Source: Phycisphaeraceae bacterium
Lineage (GTDB): Bacteria > Planctomycetota > Phycisphaerae > Phycisphaerales > Phycisphaeraceae
Direction: 5' to 3'
NCBI GenBank assembly: GCA_029260675.1
Contig: JAJDCV010000033.1
Location: 1 to 6,048 of the forward strand
DNA: 6,048 bases
A program made the position numbers and the translations under genes. The first letter of the stretch is position 1. The number at the start of each line of letters is the position of its first letter. A model generated the notes under the pieces. That model had not been told where the DNA came from and searched no databases. It saw only the letters and a program-made list of their open reading frames with translations. Shown here piece by piece: positions 5,931 to 6,048 of the stretch.

Positions 5931-6048
5931 ATGCCCATGATACAGACCATCAACCTCACCAAACGCTACGGCGACCTGATGGCGCTGTCGAACCTCAACC
6001 TCGAGATCGAGCAGGGCGATTGCTTCGGGTTCATCGGCCCAAACGGAG
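5931..6048 (+). CDS. ABC transporter ATP-binding protein, 3'-truncated by window end
   Basis: Thirty-nine codons are visible, giving MPMIQTINLTKRYGDLMALS and then NLNLEIEQGDCFGFIGPNG. This is the N-terminus of an ABC ATPase. It has the A-loop tyrosine in KRYG (residue 13), the LxLEIxxGDCFGFIGPNG strand, and the first half of the Walker A motif (GPNG, with GKT expected just past the edge). The GDCFGFIGPNG form and the start of the protein suit the ABC-2/drug-exporter and gliding-type class (CcmA, NatA, GldA-like) rather than importers, but the subfamily cannot be fixed from so few residues. The in-frame ATG at 5937 would give the more usual MI-start; neither ATG has a clear ribosome binding site. 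It follows the large membrane protein by 48 bases on the same strand, so the two are probably co-transcribed and translated at independent starts. Confidence 0.9.
   Translation, partial: MPMIQTINLTKRYGDLMALSNLNLEIEQGDCFGFIGPNG

Overview
The window is GC-rich bacterial DNA, densely coding, with genes on both strands. Several features point to Planctomycetota, most likely a Phycisphaerae-type lineage. These are a dockerin-like GDLDGDGFVGxxDLN repeat pair followed by an IPEP sorting tail, a short membrane protein with a CxxCGYNLxG...CPECG zinc ribbon, weak or missing Shine-Dalgarno sites before most genes, and a menaquinone-type UbiD decarboxylase. This taxonomic reading is inferred from protein style; there is no rRNA gene to confirm it.

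Layout. Bases 1-998 (+) hold the C-terminal two thirds or so of a UbiD-family decarboxylase of the futalosine-menaquinone type (mqnL-like), cut by the window edge. After 23 bases comes a 107-residue single-pass membrane protein with a four-cysteine zinc ribbon (1022-1345, +). Converging on it is a 541-residue exported PhoX/DUF839-family protein with two dockerin-like calcium loops and a PEP-CTERM-like tail (1405-3030, -). It is preceded by a good ribosome binding site, a -10-like box and a perfect inverted repeat in the leader. A small membrane/coiled-coil protein follows on the same strand (3196-3435, -). Divergent from it is a 761-residue exported and membrane-anchored protein with a non-catalytic GATase1-like region (3597-5882, +). 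Next, 48 bases downstream, is the N-terminus of an ABC transporter ATPase (5931 to the window end, +).

How they may work together. The right-hand pair looks like the start of an ABC-2 type export or envelope-remodelling operon. The large periplasmic/membrane protein would be the accessory partner, the ATPase the motor, and a permease would be expected just beyond the window. The PhoX-like protein is a stand-alone exported enzyme, or a former enzyme. The mqnL-like gene is housekeeping respiratory quinone synthesis. No mobile element, CRISPR array, tRNA or rRNA is visible, and no gap between genes exceeds about 165 bases. I see no clear new defence or mobile system. The least explained items are the membrane protein/ABC pair and the PhoX relative with an altered TGEE metal motif.
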